52,740 nucleotides of DNA from Clostridiales bacterium (GTDB taxonomy: Bacteria > Bacillota > Clostridia > Oscillospirales > CAG-272): the NCBI GenBank assembly GCA_016281775.1, contig JAEEJH010000061.1, positions 1 to 52,740 on the forward strand. The letters are read 5' to 3'. The translations under genes were made by a program, and so were the position numbers. This document shows positions 1 to 9,060 of this stretch, piece by piece (within the stretch, counting starts at the first letter, position 1; each line of letters opens with the position of its first letter). The notes under the pieces were generated by a model. It worked only from the letters and a program-made list of their open reading frames with translations. It made no database searches and was not told where the DNA came from.

Positions 1-90
1 GCCGCGCTCATATACGCCCTTACGCACAGACTTACCGTGGTCGATACCAACGAACTGCTTGATCGCGGCGGTATGGTACCGATACTATGA
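1..90 (+). CDS. C-terminal end of an unidentified protein (5' end outside window)
   Basis: Frame 1 is open from the first base to a TGA at 88-90 and encodes 29 residues ending in GGMVPIL. I do not recognise the family. Its stop overlaps the ATG of the next gene (ATGA), so the two are probably in one operon. The last few bases before the next start (ccgatact plus ATGAAAAAATGCCGC) recur just before the second paralogue at 1510, which shows that the tandem duplication downstream copied a few bases of this gene's tail. Confidence 0.6.
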   Translation, partial: AALIYALTHRLTVVDTNELLDRGGMVPIL

Positions 91-1475
91 AAAAATGCCG
101 CTACTGCGGCGCGGAGCTTGAAGACGGAGCGAGATTCTGCCTTGAGTGCATGCGTCCGCTCGAAGAAAAAACTCATATCGAAACAAAGGCCAAAAGCCGC
201 CTGACGCCGGTGATAATAATATCGGCGATACTCGCGGCGGCCATACTGTTTTCGGCGTTCATGATCGCCTGTACGCGCGGATTCGGACCGGCGGCGCCGG
301 AAACTTCCGCGCCGGATATCACCGTCGAAAACGATACGGAACCCCGCGAGACGGAGACGAACGGCCGTTTTGAAACGGCGGAGCATATCGCCGGCTCGAC
401 CGGCGCCGCCTCGTCAGATACCTCGCCGCGGACGTCAGCTTCGACGGCCGGGCAGGATCAGACGGAAAAACCCGATACGGCGGGCAATATTGACAGCGTG
501 ACGGCGGCGCACACCGTGACGGAAAAAGTGCCCGATACAGTACCCGCTTCGACCGCGGCTCCGGTGACCGAAAAAGTGACGAGACCTGCGGTAACGGAAC
601 CGGCGTCGACAGCCGCGCCCGCGACCGAACCCGCAACGACTAAAGCTCCCGAGACCGAAGCGCCGCAGACGACCGAGGCGGTTACGGACGCGCCGGTAAG
701 TACAGATACCGAAGCCGTGACGGACGATCCCGGCGACGGATTCGTCAGAAGTATGTATACGATACAGTCGGCGGATCAGATACGGGAACTCATGATCTAC
801 GAAATGCAGCGTTACCGCAACGATCCGAAATGTTTCAGCCCGCGTCTGAGTGCCGAGCCTGTATTCAAAAATAAGACGGACGGCTGGTACGGTTACAACT
901 ACGATTACCCGGAAGGCGAGTGGTCGATGATTAGCGGCGGCGATCCCTACGAGAGTATCTATTTTTTCTGCCCCGGTAACGAAAAGACCGTTATTCCGTA
1001 CGATTTTGGGTACTATAATTGGTGGGAGCCGGCAGACGACCCGGAATTATATACGTTAAAGAACTCATACCGGGCTTTCGGCGATATGTTCGGCAAACTG
1101 TGCAACGCCCTGGGGCTGTGCGCGTACGACGGCGCATACGCCGAGGCGACCGAAAAAATGCTGCGTATGTACAGAGAATTCGAAGAAGCCGGCAAGGTCG
1201 CGCATACGTGGTATCAGACTCACGATCTGCCGGGCTTCAAAGCGCAAAAATACGCCGGGGACGTCCGTGCCGGAATTTTAGGGCGCTACGGTTTACCGGA
1301 CAGAGCGGTCATAAACCCGCTGCCCGAAACGTTTCATCCGGAATATTATTACTGGACGCTCGATATAACTGAAGGTCCGAGAGATATACGGGTGACGCTT
1401 GAACTGAGGGAATGGAAAGACGAATCCGGCGGCGGATATTACGACGCCTGCATTCTCATCGAATACGCCGATTGA
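87..1475 (+). CDS. Membrane-anchored zinc-ribbon protein with Thr/Glu/Pro-rich stalk (copy 1)
   Basis: This 462-residue protein has four parts. Residues 4-25 form a zinc ribbon with two CxxC pairs (CRYC and CLEC). A single hydrophobic helix lies at about residues 41-62. It is followed by about 150 residues of low-complexity Thr/Pro/Glu/Ala sequence with repeated TEP/TEAP blocks, and then a C-terminal globular domain of about 240 residues rich in Tyr and Trp. The likely topology is a cytoplasmic ribbon with the stalk and the last domain outside. It overlaps the previous gene by 4 bases and is followed 34 bases later by a close paralogue and then by a Ser/Thr kinase, so a role in a kinase-linked surface-sensing module is possible; this is inference. 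I do not recognise the C-terminal domain. Confidence 0.8.
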   Translation: MKKCRYCGAELEDGARFCLECMRPLEEKTHIETKAKSRLTPVIIISAILAAAILFSAFMIACTRGFGPAAPETSAPDITVENDTEPRETETNGRFETAEHIAGSTGAASSDTSPRTSASTAGQDQTEKPDTAGNIDSVTAAHTVTEKVPDTVPASTAAPVTEKVTRPAVTEPASTAAPATEPATTKAPETEAPQTTEAVTDAPVSTDTEAVTDDPGDGFVRSMYTIQSADQIRELMIYEMQRYRNDPKCFSPRLSAEPVFKNKTDGWYGYNYDYPEGEWSMISGGDPYESIYFFCPGNEKTVIPYDFGYYNWWEPADDPELYTLKNSYRAFGDMFGKLCNALGLCAYDGAYAEATEKMLRMYREFEEAGKVAHTWYQTHDLPGFKAQKYAGDVRAGILGRYGLPDRAVINPLPETFHPEYYYWTLDITEGPRDIRVTLELREWKDESGGGYYDACILIEYAD

Positions 1476-1509
1476 TATTAACGGAGAAGAGCGTGATAAG
1501 ACCGATACT

Positions 1510-2922
1510 ATGAAAAAATGCCGCTTTTGCGGAGCCGAGCTTGAAGACAGCGCTAAATTCTGTCTCGAGTGCATGCGTCCGCTTGAAGAAAAAACACACA
1601 TCGAGACAAAAAACAAACGACGCCTGACGCCGGTAATAATCATATCAGCGGCGCTTGCGGCGGCCATACTGTTTTCGGCGTTCATGATCGCCTGTACGCG
1701 CGGATTCGGACCGGCGGCGCCGGAAACTTCCGCACCGGATATCACCGTCGAAAACGATACGGAACCCCGCGAGACCGAAACGGACGGGCGGTCGGAAACG
1801 GCGGCGCATATCGCCGGCTCGACCGGCGCCGCCTCGTCAGATACCTCGCCGCGGACGTCAGTTTCGACGACCGGGCAGGATCAGGCGGAAAAACCCGATA
1901 CGGCGGGCAATATTGACAGCGCGACCGCGGCGCAAACCGTGACGGAAAAAGCTCCCGATACAGTACCCGCTTCGACCTCGGCTCCGGTGACCGAAAAAGT
2001 GACGAGACCCGTAATGACCGAACCGGCGTCGACAGCCGCGCCCGCAACCGAACCGGCAACGACTAAAGCTTCCGAGACCGAGCCCGTTACGACGCAGGCT
2101 CCCGGGACCGAAGCGCCGCAGACGACCGAGGCGGTTACGGACGCGCCGGTAAGTACAGATACCGAAGCCGTGACAGACGATCCCGGAGACGGATTCGTCA
2201 GAAGTATGTATACCATCCAGTCGGCGGATCAGTTACGGGAGCTTATGATCTACGAAATGCCGCTTTACCGTAACGATCCCGACTGTACGCTGCCGCGTCT
2301 GAGCACCATACCGATATTCAGATACAAAAGCAACGGCTGGTACGGTTACGACTTCGATACCGTGGTAAACGGCGAACCGATATGGAGCGGCGCCCAGCCT
2401 GTCGATTCGATTTATTTTTTCCACAACGGCAGCGAACAGATCGTTATTCCGTACGATCCGGTTTGGTATAATTCCGGGATAGATCCGGAAGGATATGCGT
2501 TAAAGTACTCATACCGGGCTTTTTGCGATATGTTCGGCAGACTTTGTAACGCTCTGGGCCTGTGCGCGTACGACGGCGAATACAAAGAGGCGACCGAAGA
2601 AATGAAGCGTTTTTATAACGAAATGCTTGAAGCCGGTACGGTCACGCATACGTGGGAGCAGACGCGCGATCTGCCGGGCTTCAAAGCGCAAATACACGAC
2701 GAGGACGGCTGGGTCGGCATTTTAGGGCGTAACGGTCTGCCGGACAGAGCGTACGAAGATATGCTGCCCGACATGATGTATCCGGTATATTATGACTGGA
2801 CGTTCGATATAACGGAGGGACCGAGAGATATAAGGGTGACGTTTCAGCTGAGAGAATGGCTCGACGAATTCAGCGACGACAGTTACTACGACGCCTGCAT
2901 ACTCATCGAATATGTTGACTGA
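1510..2922 (+). CDS. Membrane-anchored zinc-ribbon protein with Thr/Glu/Pro-rich stalk (copy 2)
   Basis: This 470-residue protein is a tandem paralogue of the gene at 87-1475. The zinc ribbon (CRFC and CLEC), the membrane helix and most of the stalk are nearly identical to copy 1. The stalk carries a short extra block (a repeated TEPVTTQAPGTE-type segment). The C-terminal domain has diverged strongly, although anchor segments such as NGWYGY, FYNEM-like helices, DLPGFKAQ and DITEGPRDIRVT are shared. The short sequence before the start codon is also copied from before copy 1. It overlaps the kinase gene downstream by 11 bases, so all three genes appear co-transcribed. Confidence 0.8.
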   Translation: MKKCRFCGAELEDSAKFCLECMRPLEEKTHIETKNKRRLTPVIIISAALAAAILFSAFMIACTRGFGPAAPETSAPDITVENDTEPRETETDGRSETAAHIAGSTGAASSDTSPRTSVSTTGQDQAEKPDTAGNIDSATAAQTVTEKAPDTVPASTSAPVTEKVTRPVMTEPASTAAPATEPATTKASETEPVTTQAPGTEAPQTTEAVTDAPVSTDTEAVTDDPGDGFVRSMYTIQSADQLRELMIYEMPLYRNDPDCTLPRLSTIPIFRYKSNGWYGYDFDTVVNGEPIWSGAQPVDSIYFFHNGSEQIVIPYDPVWYNSGIDPEGYALKYSYRAFCDMFGRLCNALGLCAYDGEYKEATEEMKRFYNEMLEAGTVTHTWEQTRDLPGFKAQIHDEDGWVGILGRNGLPDRAYEDMLPDMMYPVYYDWTFDITEGPRDIRVTFQLREWLDEFSDDSYYDACILIEYVD

Positions 2923-3631
2923 TATGAATAAAGAAGAATTTTTAAACGGCGTAATAAAAAAATCGTACGACCGCGTATGCGTGATGAGCGTCAAACCCGA
3001 AAAAGAGATCGTGCGCTTCCGTCACAGGCAGCTGCACCGCGATATCGTCGTAAAGCTTTTTAACGAAGACGTGCCGGCGTGCAGATTCCTCTCGGGAATA
3101 ATCCACGAGAACCTGCCGGAAATTTACGACGTGTACGATCTCGACGACGGCTTTGCCGAGATCGAAGAATACGTCAGCGGCATGAACGTGGGCGAGATGC
3201 TCGAAGCCGGGCTTTTCAAATATAAAACGGCGGGCGAAGTCATGCGGCAGCTCTGCGCCGCTTTGTCGGTACTGCACGAAAACGGATTCGTCCACAGAGA
3301 CATAAAGCCGGAGAACGTGATCATCTCCGACAAAGGTCCGGTCAAGCTGATAGACTTCGACGCCTGCCGCAGATTCAGCCGCAGCAAATACGCCGATACG
3401 CATATACTCGGCACCGTCGGCTACGCGCCGCCCGAGCAGTACGGCATAACTCAAAGCGACGGCAGAAGCGATATCTACGCCGCCGGCGTTCTGTTCAACG
3501 TTATGCTCACCGGGGCGCACCCGTCGGAAAAGCTCGCGCCGGGCAAAGCCGGCAGGATAATAACGAAATGTACGCAGATAAATCCCGAGCAGAGATACCA
3601 AAGCGCCGAACAGCTGGCGAACGCTCTGTAA
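2912..3631 (+). CDS. Compact Hanks-type Ser/Thr protein kinase
   Basis: This 239-residue protein is a bacterial Ser/Thr kinase domain with no receptor part. The catalytic loop HRDIKPENV is intact. The metal-binding motif reads DFD rather than DFG (LIDFDACRRF), and the activation segment reads GTVGYAPPEQYG with PPE in place of APE. The N-lobe is short: a candidate beta-3 lysine sits in IVVKLF, no glycine-rich loop is obvious, and only about 17 residues separate that lysine from the HENLPEIYDV segment, so helix C is reduced. The start is uncertain. ATG 2912 overlaps the previous gene by 11 bases; ATG 2924, one base after its stop, is equally possible, and neither has a clear SD. Co-transcription with the zinc-ribbon proteins suggests that they are partners or substrates. 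Confidence 0.85.
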   Translation: MLTDMNKEEFLNGVIKKSYDRVCVMSVKPEKEIVRFRHRQLHRDIVVKLFNEDVPACRFLSGIIHENLPEIYDVYDLDDGFAEIEEYVSGMNVGEMLEAGLFKYKTAGEVMRQLCAALSVLHENGFVHRDIKPENVIISDKGPVKLIDFDACRRFSRSKYADTHILGTVGYAPPEQYGITQSDGRSDIYAAGVLFNVMLTGAHPSEKLAPGKAGRIITKCTQINPEQRYQSAEQLANAL

Positions 3632-3648
3632 CAACACAAAAAAAAGAA

Positions 3649-3686
3649 CCGTCCGACTCCCGTTTCGGGTCGGACGGCTTTGTTTT
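3649..3686. terminator. Bidirectional intrinsic terminator
   Basis: The stem CCGTCCGA / TCGGACGG (3649-3677) is flanked by an A-run on its left (3638-3647) and a T-rich stretch on its right (3678-3686). It sits between the convergent kinase gene and thiI and can serve both. Confidence 0.85.
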
Positions 3687-4864
3687 CAGTACGCTTTGAT
3701 CCATTCCGTTTTGCGCTCTGCGAAGGCTTGCTCGGTAAGAGCCGCGATATCTATGCGCGATTCTTCTTTCAGTACGTTTTCCAGGACCGGCTTCGTCTTC
3801 GGGTGGCGCGGCGTGAACACGGTACAGCAGTCTTCAAAGGGCAGTATCGAAAGATCGTACGCGCCGATCTGACGCGATCTCTGCACTATCTCCTCCTTAT
3901 CCATACCGATGCACGGGCGGAATACGGGGATGCTCACGGCGCTGTTTGTGACGTTCAGCGCGTCTATCGTCTGCGAGGCGACCTGACCGACGCTCTCGCC
4001 GGTGACGAGCGCCTTGCAGCTGCGCTCGTTCGCTATGCGCTCGGCTATCCTCATCATGAAGCGGCGAAGGATCAGCGTGAAATAATCCTCGTCGCAGTTT
4101 TTCATTATCGCCTCCTGTATCTTCGTCACCGATACGGTGTGGAAGCATACCTCGCCGTTATATTCCGCGAGTATCTTCGCAAGGTCCTTTACTTTTTCGA
4201 GCGCCCTCTCGCTCGTGTACGGGAACGATTCGAAATGCACGACCTCGAGCTTTACCCCACGGCGGCAGATCATGTGCCCTGCGACGGGACTGTCGATACC
4301 GCCCGACAGCAGAAGCAGGGCTTTGCCGTTAGTCCATACCGGCATGCCGCCGGCGCCTTTTTCCTGCCTGCCGGTGACGTACGCTTTCTCGTCCCTTATC
4401 TCGACTCTTACGACGACGTCCGGCTCGTGTACGTCTACGGTGATATTGCGGTACGATCCGAGCACCGCCGCGCCGACCTCTGCGCAGATCGCCGGAGAGT
4501 CGTACGGGAACCGCTTGTCGCTCCGCTTCGCCTCGACCTTGAACGTCTTCGCGCCTGACAAAAGCTCCGGCGCGAGCGTTACGGCGAGCGCTTTTATTTT
4601 TTCCATATCTTTTTCGCATTCGTAAGCGCGGGCGAGCGCGATCACGCCGAACGTCTTTTTGCAGACCTCGTACGCGCCGTCAAAATCGCAGCCGTCCGAT
4701 AACGGTCTCACGCAGATCGTGCTCTGCGATTTGAAGACTTCGAATCTGCCGTACGGCTTTATTCTGTATCTTATCTGTCTTGCGAGAGTGTTTTCAAAGT
4801 ACGCTCTGTTCGCGCCTTTGAGCGCGATCTCGCCGAATTTAAGCAAAATATCGTAATTCATCAT
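3686..4864 (-). CDS. thiI: tRNA 4-thiouridine synthetase ThiI
   Basis: ThiI adenylates tRNA position U8 for sulfur transfer to form s4U, and in many bacteria it also supplies sulfur for the thiazole of thiamine. The 392-residue protein has an N-terminal ferredoxin-like/THUMP region and then a PP-loop ATPase domain with SGGIDS at residues 187-192. It ends without a rhodanese domain, as is usual for Bacillota forms of about 390-400 residues. It begins 2 bases after the stop of the transglutaminase-like gene with AGAGG as SD, so it is the last gene of the dapA to thiI operon. Confidence 0.95.
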   Translation of the reverse strand: MMNYDILLKFGEIALKGANRAYFENTLARQIRYRIKPYGRFEVFKSQSTICVRPLSDGCDFDGAYEVCKKTFGVIALARAYECEKDMEKIKALAVTLAPELLSGAKTFKVEAKRSDKRFPYDSPAICAEVGAAVLGSYRNITVDVHEPDVVVRVEIRDEKAYVTGRQEKGAGGMPVWTNGKALLLLSGGIDSPVAGHMICRRGVKLEVVHFESFPYTSERALEKVKDLAKILAEYNGEVCFHTVSVTKIQEAIMKNCDEDYFTLILRRFMMRIAERIANERSCKALVTGESVGQVASQTIDALNVTNSAVSIPVFRPCIGMDKEEIVQRSRQIGAYDLSILPFEDCCTVFTPRHPKTKPVLENVLKEESRIDIAALTEQAFAERKTEWIKAY

Positions 4865-4866
4865 CC

Positions 4867-6048
4867 TCAGCCTCTTTTGATCTTGAATTTATACATCCTG
4901 TCGCCGCAAGCCGTTATCTCAACGGACGAAACTCCGCCGTGTTCGGCAGCCCATAAAGCGACTTTGGTCTTCAGGTCCTTTGAAAAATCCGCCGCGTCTT
5001 TCGCCGACTCGAACTGCATATAGAACGGTCTGTTCTTTTTCGCCGTTACCGCGTTGTGCATACCTTTTGTAAAGACGCTCCAGCTTTCGCCGCCTTCGCG
5101 GACGAAGCCGCCGAGCTGCGCGTAATAACTCTGATCGAACGTATCGCAGACCGGCAAAGGACCGAATATCTCCGCGCTGTTGTATCTTTCGTAATTCTCA
5201 CTCATCCATTTGTCCGCGACGTTGAAATAGTAGTATATGATCTCGCTGCTTTCCGAATTTTCTTCCGAGCGGACGCTTTGCGTAAGGTCAACGTTATAAT
5301 AACCGCCGCCGAGCTTTACCATGTTCCAAGCGTGGCCGACGCCGCCGTCCTTCGCCTCCGCCGTGATCATCAGGCAGGGAAGCCCCGCCGCCTCGCACAG
5401 CATCTGAAATCCCCGGCTTATGCCGTCGCATTTTGCCGCGCCGAGCACGAGCGAACCGTACGCAGAATCGGCAAAACCGGCGTTTTCGTCATAAGTACAG
5501 CGCTTTGCGATATAATCAAAAGCGCTGACTTCCTTATCGTAATCGGAGAGCTTCCCGACTTTTGAAAGAAAACTCCCGGTCGCCTCTTCCAGCCGGCTCA
5601 GCGCTTCCGTATACTCGTCCTTCGTCATGCGGTAATCGAAGAAAACGCGTTTTGCGGCGTTGTTTCCGGTCGTATACTCGATGCGCAGACTTTTCGAACC
5701 GTCAAGCTGAAAAAGCTCCGGGCACTCGAGCTCGATAAGGCGGAAAAGCGCGATCGCCTCGTCGCGCGAGATATCGCCCTTAACCGCGTATTCCTCTTCG
5801 AAATCCGTCACGGCGCGGTATATGCCGCATGCGTTCTGCAGATAAATATCAGACAGATCCGAAAGGTAGTATTTCATGTCGAGCCGCGGTATCAGTTCAT
5901 ATGCCTCGCTGCGGTCGAACGGTTCCGTCCCGGTTTCCGTCTCAAAAGATACGGATATCATGCCGCCGAAGACGGGGATCAGCTGACAGGACGACAGCGA
6001 AAGGCAGAGCAGTACGGCGAACAACGGCAATATAAACTTAATTTTCAT
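4867..6048 (-). CDS. Transglutaminase-like lipoprotein
   Basis: This 393-residue secreted lipoprotein has an n-region MKIK, a hydrophobic core and a lipobox LSSC with C21 as the acylated cysteine. Residues about 170-260 form a transglutaminase-like (TGc) fold with a plausible Cys-His-Asp triad: C207 in KCDGISRGF, H239 in GHAWNMV and D254 in YYNVD. In bacteria such domains may be proteases or cross-linkers, and the substrate here is unknown. An upstream in-frame extension is open to 6312, but the start at 6048 is chosen because it gives the signal peptide and a 4-base ATGA overlap with the HAD gene. Confidence 0.85.
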   Translation of the reverse strand: MKIKFILPLFAVLLCLSLSSCQLIPVFGGMISVSFETETGTEPFDRSEAYELIPRLDMKYYLSDLSDIYLQNACGIYRAVTDFEEEYAVKGDISRDEAIALFRLIELECPELFQLDGSKSLRIEYTTGNNAAKRVFFDYRMTKDEYTEALSRLEEATGSFLSKVGKLSDYDKEVSAFDYIAKRCTYDENAGFADSAYGSLVLGAAKCDGISRGFQMLCEAAGLPCLMITAEAKDGGVGHAWNMVKLGGGYYNVDLTQSVRSEENSESSEIIYYYFNVADKWMSENYERYNSAEIFGPLPVCDTFDQSYYAQLGGFVREGGESWSVFTKGMHNAVTAKKNRPFYMQFESAKDAADFSKDLKTKVALWAAEHGGVSSVEITACGDRMYKFKIKRG

Positions 6049-6857
6049 GCTTTGCACTCCCGGTCGAGCAGATCGATAAGATACGCGAGCGTGCCGTCCT
6101 TGCAGTGGCAGGTCACTATATCCGCCATTTCGACCACCTTCGGCATACCGGAAGACGGCACGACGGCGACGTCGGCTTTTTTCAGCATATCGATATCGTT
6201 TTCGTAGTCGCCGCAGCAGTAGGTCGTGCAGTCGCCGAGGAATTTTTTGAGGTATCTGACCTGATTGCCTTTCGTCGCCTGCGGATCGAGCAGCTCGAGC
6301 AGCGTTCTGCACGACATCGACGAAGCGAATCTGCCGGGATAGTTCTCTTTAACGTATTCGTGCGCCGCAAGCACTTCTTCGTTCGTACCGATAAGCACGA
6401 TCTTGTTCCAGCCGTCGCCCGGCATCCGATCGAACGGCAGAGTCTGAACGTTAGAAAAGTAATTTTTCAGATCGTTATATACGGGCGGATTCATCTCCGG
6501 AGTGAGAAAACCTTTTTTTCTGTTTATCCTTATACCCATCGTGGGGAACCGGCGGCGGAATTCGGCTAAAAACGGCAGAGCGAACGACGTGTCGATACAT
6601 ATCTCGTTTATTCTCGCATCGGTATCTTTATCGTAGAGATAACTGCCGTTCGCGAGCACCGCCGGCGCGTTTATCAGCTCGAAGAAGTCCGGCACGACGG
6701 CTTTCACTGCATATTCGACGCGTCCGGAGGCGAACGTGAAAAGCCCGCCCTCGGATTTGAAATATTCTATCGCTTCGTTGTTTTTCCGCACGCCTTCATC
6801 GGAACCGGTGTACGTTCCGTCAACGTCCGTTATTATGACTTTTCCTTTGAATTTCAT
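6045..6857 (-). CDS. Cof-type HAD-superfamily phosphatase
   Basis: This 270-residue protein has the HAD nucleophile motif DVDGT (D11 and D13) near its N-terminus and the C-terminal acidic motif GDYENDIDM, with a C2-type cap between them. These are features of the Cof/YidA group, which dephosphorylates sugar phosphates, nucleotides or flavin precursors; the substrate cannot be read from sequence. It lies 11 bases downstream of dapA and overlaps the transglutaminase-like gene by 4 bases. Confidence 0.88.
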   Translation of the reverse strand: MKFKGKVIITDVDGTYTGSDEGVRKNNEAIEYFKSEGGLFTFASGRVEYAVKAVVPDFFELINAPAVLANGSYLYDKDTDARINEICIDTSFALPFLAEFRRRFPTMGIRINRKKGFLTPEMNPPVYNDLKNYFSNVQTLPFDRMPGDGWNKIVLIGTNEEVLAAHEYVKENYPGRFASSMSCRTLLELLDPQATKGNQVRYLKKFLGDCTTYCCGDYENDIDMLKKADVAVVPSSGMPKVVEMADIVTCHCKDGTLAYLIDLLDRECKA

Positions 6858-6868
6858 ATCTTCATCCT

Positions 6869-7768
6869 TTATTTTATGTCTATTCCGAGATCGGCGGCGG
6901 CGTAAAGCAGCTTTGACCGCAGACCTGAACTCATTGAGCAGAGAGGCGGCCGCACCGCGGCGGATATCAGCCCCGCCGCTTCCATTACGGTCTTTACCGG
7001 CACGGGGTTGGTGTCAAGGGCGAGCGCCTGCAAAAACGGGTAGAGACGGAAAAAAGCGTTTTTCGCTCCCTCCGCGTCGCCTTTTTCAAAACGCTCCGTT
7101 ATCTCGCAAGTCAGGTCGGGCTCGATATTCGACGATACCGATACCGCGCCGGAAGCGCCGAGACAGAGAAAATGGTATAAAAGCGTATCGCTTCCGCAGA
7201 AGAACGGCAGCGAAGGCGCCGCCTGCATTTTTGCGGTGACGGAATTCAGATCCGTCGACGCCTCTTTGTATCCGGCGACGTTTTCGTGCTCTGAGAGAAC
7301 TGCGAGCGTGTCGGCGGAAATATCGACTCCCGTACGCGAAGGGACGTTGTATATCACCACGGGCAGGGGCGAAGCCTCGGCGACGGTGAGATAATGGCGC
7401 AAAAGACCGCGCTGCGACGGCCTGTTATAATACGGCGTGACCGTTAAAACGAGATCGGCGCCGAGAGCGGCAGCGCGTTTGCACAGACCGACCGTTTTAC
7501 CGGTATCGTTGCTGCCGCAGCCGACGGTCACCGTTTTGCTGTTGCCGAGAGCTCTGACCGCGAGCGAAATAAGCGTATCGCGCTCGTATTCGGTGACCGT
7601 CGGGGCTTCGCCCGTCGTACCGAGCACGACGACGCCTGACACGCGGCTTCCTTTCTGTATTCCGAGCAGACGCTCGAATCCGCCGGCGTCGATACCGCCG
7701 TAATCGAACGGCGTTACGATCGCGGTATGCACGCCGCCGGGCATCCGCTTTATCTTATTATCGGGCAT
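6869..7768 (-). CDS. dapA: 4-hydroxy-tetrahydrodipicolinate synthase
   Basis: DapA condenses pyruvate with aspartate semialdehyde, the first step specific to lysine and diaminopimelate synthesis. The 299-residue length is typical. Visible family residues are the GTTGE substrate loop, Y140 and R145 in YNVPSRTG, and the Schiff-base lysine K168 in GYKEAS. The start at 7768 is supported by the SD ACGGAGA 7 bases upstream. It is the first gene of a four-gene minus-strand operon ending with thiI and is divergent from queA. Confidence 0.93.
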   Translation of the reverse strand: MPDNKIKRMPGGVHTAIVTPFDYGGIDAGGFERLLGIQKGSRVSGVVVLGTTGEAPTVTEYERDTLISLAVRALGNSKTVTVGCGSNDTGKTVGLCKRAAALGADLVLTVTPYYNRPSQRGLLRHYLTVAEASPLPVVIYNVPSRTGVDISADTLAVLSEHENVAGYKEASTDLNSVTAKMQAAPSLPFFCGSDTLLYHFLCLGASGAVSVSSNIEPDLTCEITERFEKGDAEGAKNAFFRLYPFLQALALDTNPVPVKTVMEAAGLISAAVRPPLCSMSSGLRSKLLYAAADLGIDIK

Positions 7769-7800
7769 ATATAATCTCCGTAAAATTTATATTAAAGGTA

Positions 7801-7829
7801 TTGAAAAATTCATTTGACCGCTGTATAAT
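7801..7829 (+). promoter_or_regulatory. Sigma-A type promoter for queA
   Basis: TTGAAA (7801-7806), a 17-bp spacer and a perfect TATAAT (7824-7829). Transcription would start near 7836, giving a leader of about 105 bases before queA. Confidence 0.8.
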
Positions 7830-7940
7830 GAAATATACCGTCGGTAATATAATATGAACGGAGACGGCGACAGGTCACCGCAACGATTCTATCACAAATA
7901 TCGGCGCTTGTCAAGAATAAATAGAAAACGGAAGTATGAA

Positions 7941-9014
7941 ATGCACTCGGTACACGATTATTATTACGATCTCCCGAAAGAACTCATAGCGCAGAGCCCG
8001 TGCGACGTGCGCGACGCCTGCCGTCTGCTCGTCGCGGACAGAAAAACGGGAGAGATATCACATAAAATTTTCAGCGACGTCGTCGATTATCTCGAACCCG
8101 GCGACTGCCTCGTCATAAACGACAGCCGCGTGATACCGGCGCGCCTTTACGGCGTAAAAATACGAGAGACCGATTCTCCCGATCCGCCGTCGAACGTAGA
8201 ATGTCTGCTTCTGAAGCAGAGAGAACTCGATCTCTGGGAATGTATAGTCAGGCCGGGCAGAAGGCTCAAAACCGGCGCGAAGATAGATTTTTCGGGCATT
8301 CTCACGGGGACCGTGACGGACGTCGAAGAGGGCGGCAACCGTCTGATCCGCTTCGACTACGACCGCTCCGACGGGCAGACGGTGTATTCCGTGCTCGACC
8401 GCATCGGAAAGATGCCTCTGCCGCCTTACATAACCGAGTCGCTCGACGATAACGAAAAGTATCAGACCGTCTACGCGAACGAACCGGGCTCGGCAGCCGC
8501 GCCGACGGCGGGACTGCATTTCACCGAAGAGCTTCTGCAGAAGATAAGCGATAAAGGCGTCGATATCGTACGTGTCATGCTCCACGTCGGGCTCGGCACG
8601 TTCCGCCCCGTCAAAGCGGAGTATATAGAAGAACACGTCATGCACTCGGAATTCTTCACCGTTACGAAAGACGCGGCGGAAAGGATAAACGCCGCAAGAG
8701 ACAGAGGCAAAAGGATCGTCGCCGTCGGTACGACCTCGGCGAGAACGCTCGAGAGCGCCTCGGACGAACAGGGCGTCGTTCGTCCCATGAGCCGCGACAC
8801 GGATATATTTATCTACCCGCCGTATAAATTCAAGGCCGTCGACGCGCTGATAACGAATTTCCATCTGCCCGAAAGCACGCTCCTCATGCTCATATCGGCG
8901 TTCTCGTCAAGAGAATTCATGATGCAGGCGTACGAAGAAGCGATAAGAGAAAGATACAGATTTTTCTCGTTCGGCGATGCAATGTTGATCCTCGACAGGA
9001 TGAACGATGAATAA
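7941..9014 (+). CDS. queA: S-adenosylmethionine:tRNA ribosyltransferase-isomerase QueA
   Basis: QueA moves the ribosyl part of SAM onto preQ1-modified tRNA to make epoxyqueuosine at the wobble position of GUN anticodons. The 357-residue protein starts with YYYDLPKELIAQSP and contains the family segments NDSRVIPARLYG, AAPTAGLHF and ITNFHLPESTLLMLISAF. An open extension reaches back to 7854, but ATG 7941 is preferred: it has GGAAG six bases upstream and matches the normal QueA N-terminus. Transcription stops at the hairpin just downstream. Confidence 0.95.
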   Translation: MHSVHDYYYDLPKELIAQSPCDVRDACRLLVADRKTGEISHKIFSDVVDYLEPGDCLVINDSRVIPARLYGVKIRETDSPDPPSNVECLLLKQRELDLWECIVRPGRRLKTGAKIDFSGILTGTVTDVEEGGNRLIRFDYDRSDGQTVYSVLDRIGKMPLPPYITESLDDNEKYQTVYANEPGSAAAPTAGLHFTEELLQKISDKGVDIVRVMLHVGLGTFRPVKAEYIEEHVMHSEFFTVTKDAAERINAARDRGKRIVAVGTTSARTLESASDEQGVVRPMSRDTDIFIYPPYKFKAVDALITNFHLPESTLLMLISAFSSREFMMQAYEEAIRERYRFFSFGDAMLILDRMNDE

Positions 9015-9020
9015 AAAGAG

Positions 9021-9060
9021 AGCCGAAAACCCTTGATTTTACGCGGTTTTCGGCTTTTCT
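9021..9060. terminator. Intrinsic terminator between queA and the recombinase
   Basis: Stem AGCCGAAAACC (9021-9031) pairs with GGTTTTCGGCT (9045-9055), followed by TTTTCT. An A-rich stretch on the left (9011-9017) lets it act on the minus strand too. Confidence 0.85.

Noticed and set aside
3680-4558. 292-residue frame opposite thiI
   Set aside because: It is antisense to a clear ThiI gene, Arg/Tyr-rich and without domain features.
6049-6312. N-terminal extension of the transglutaminase-like lipoprotein
   Set aside because: It overlaps the HAD gene in another frame and would bury the signal peptide and lipobox.
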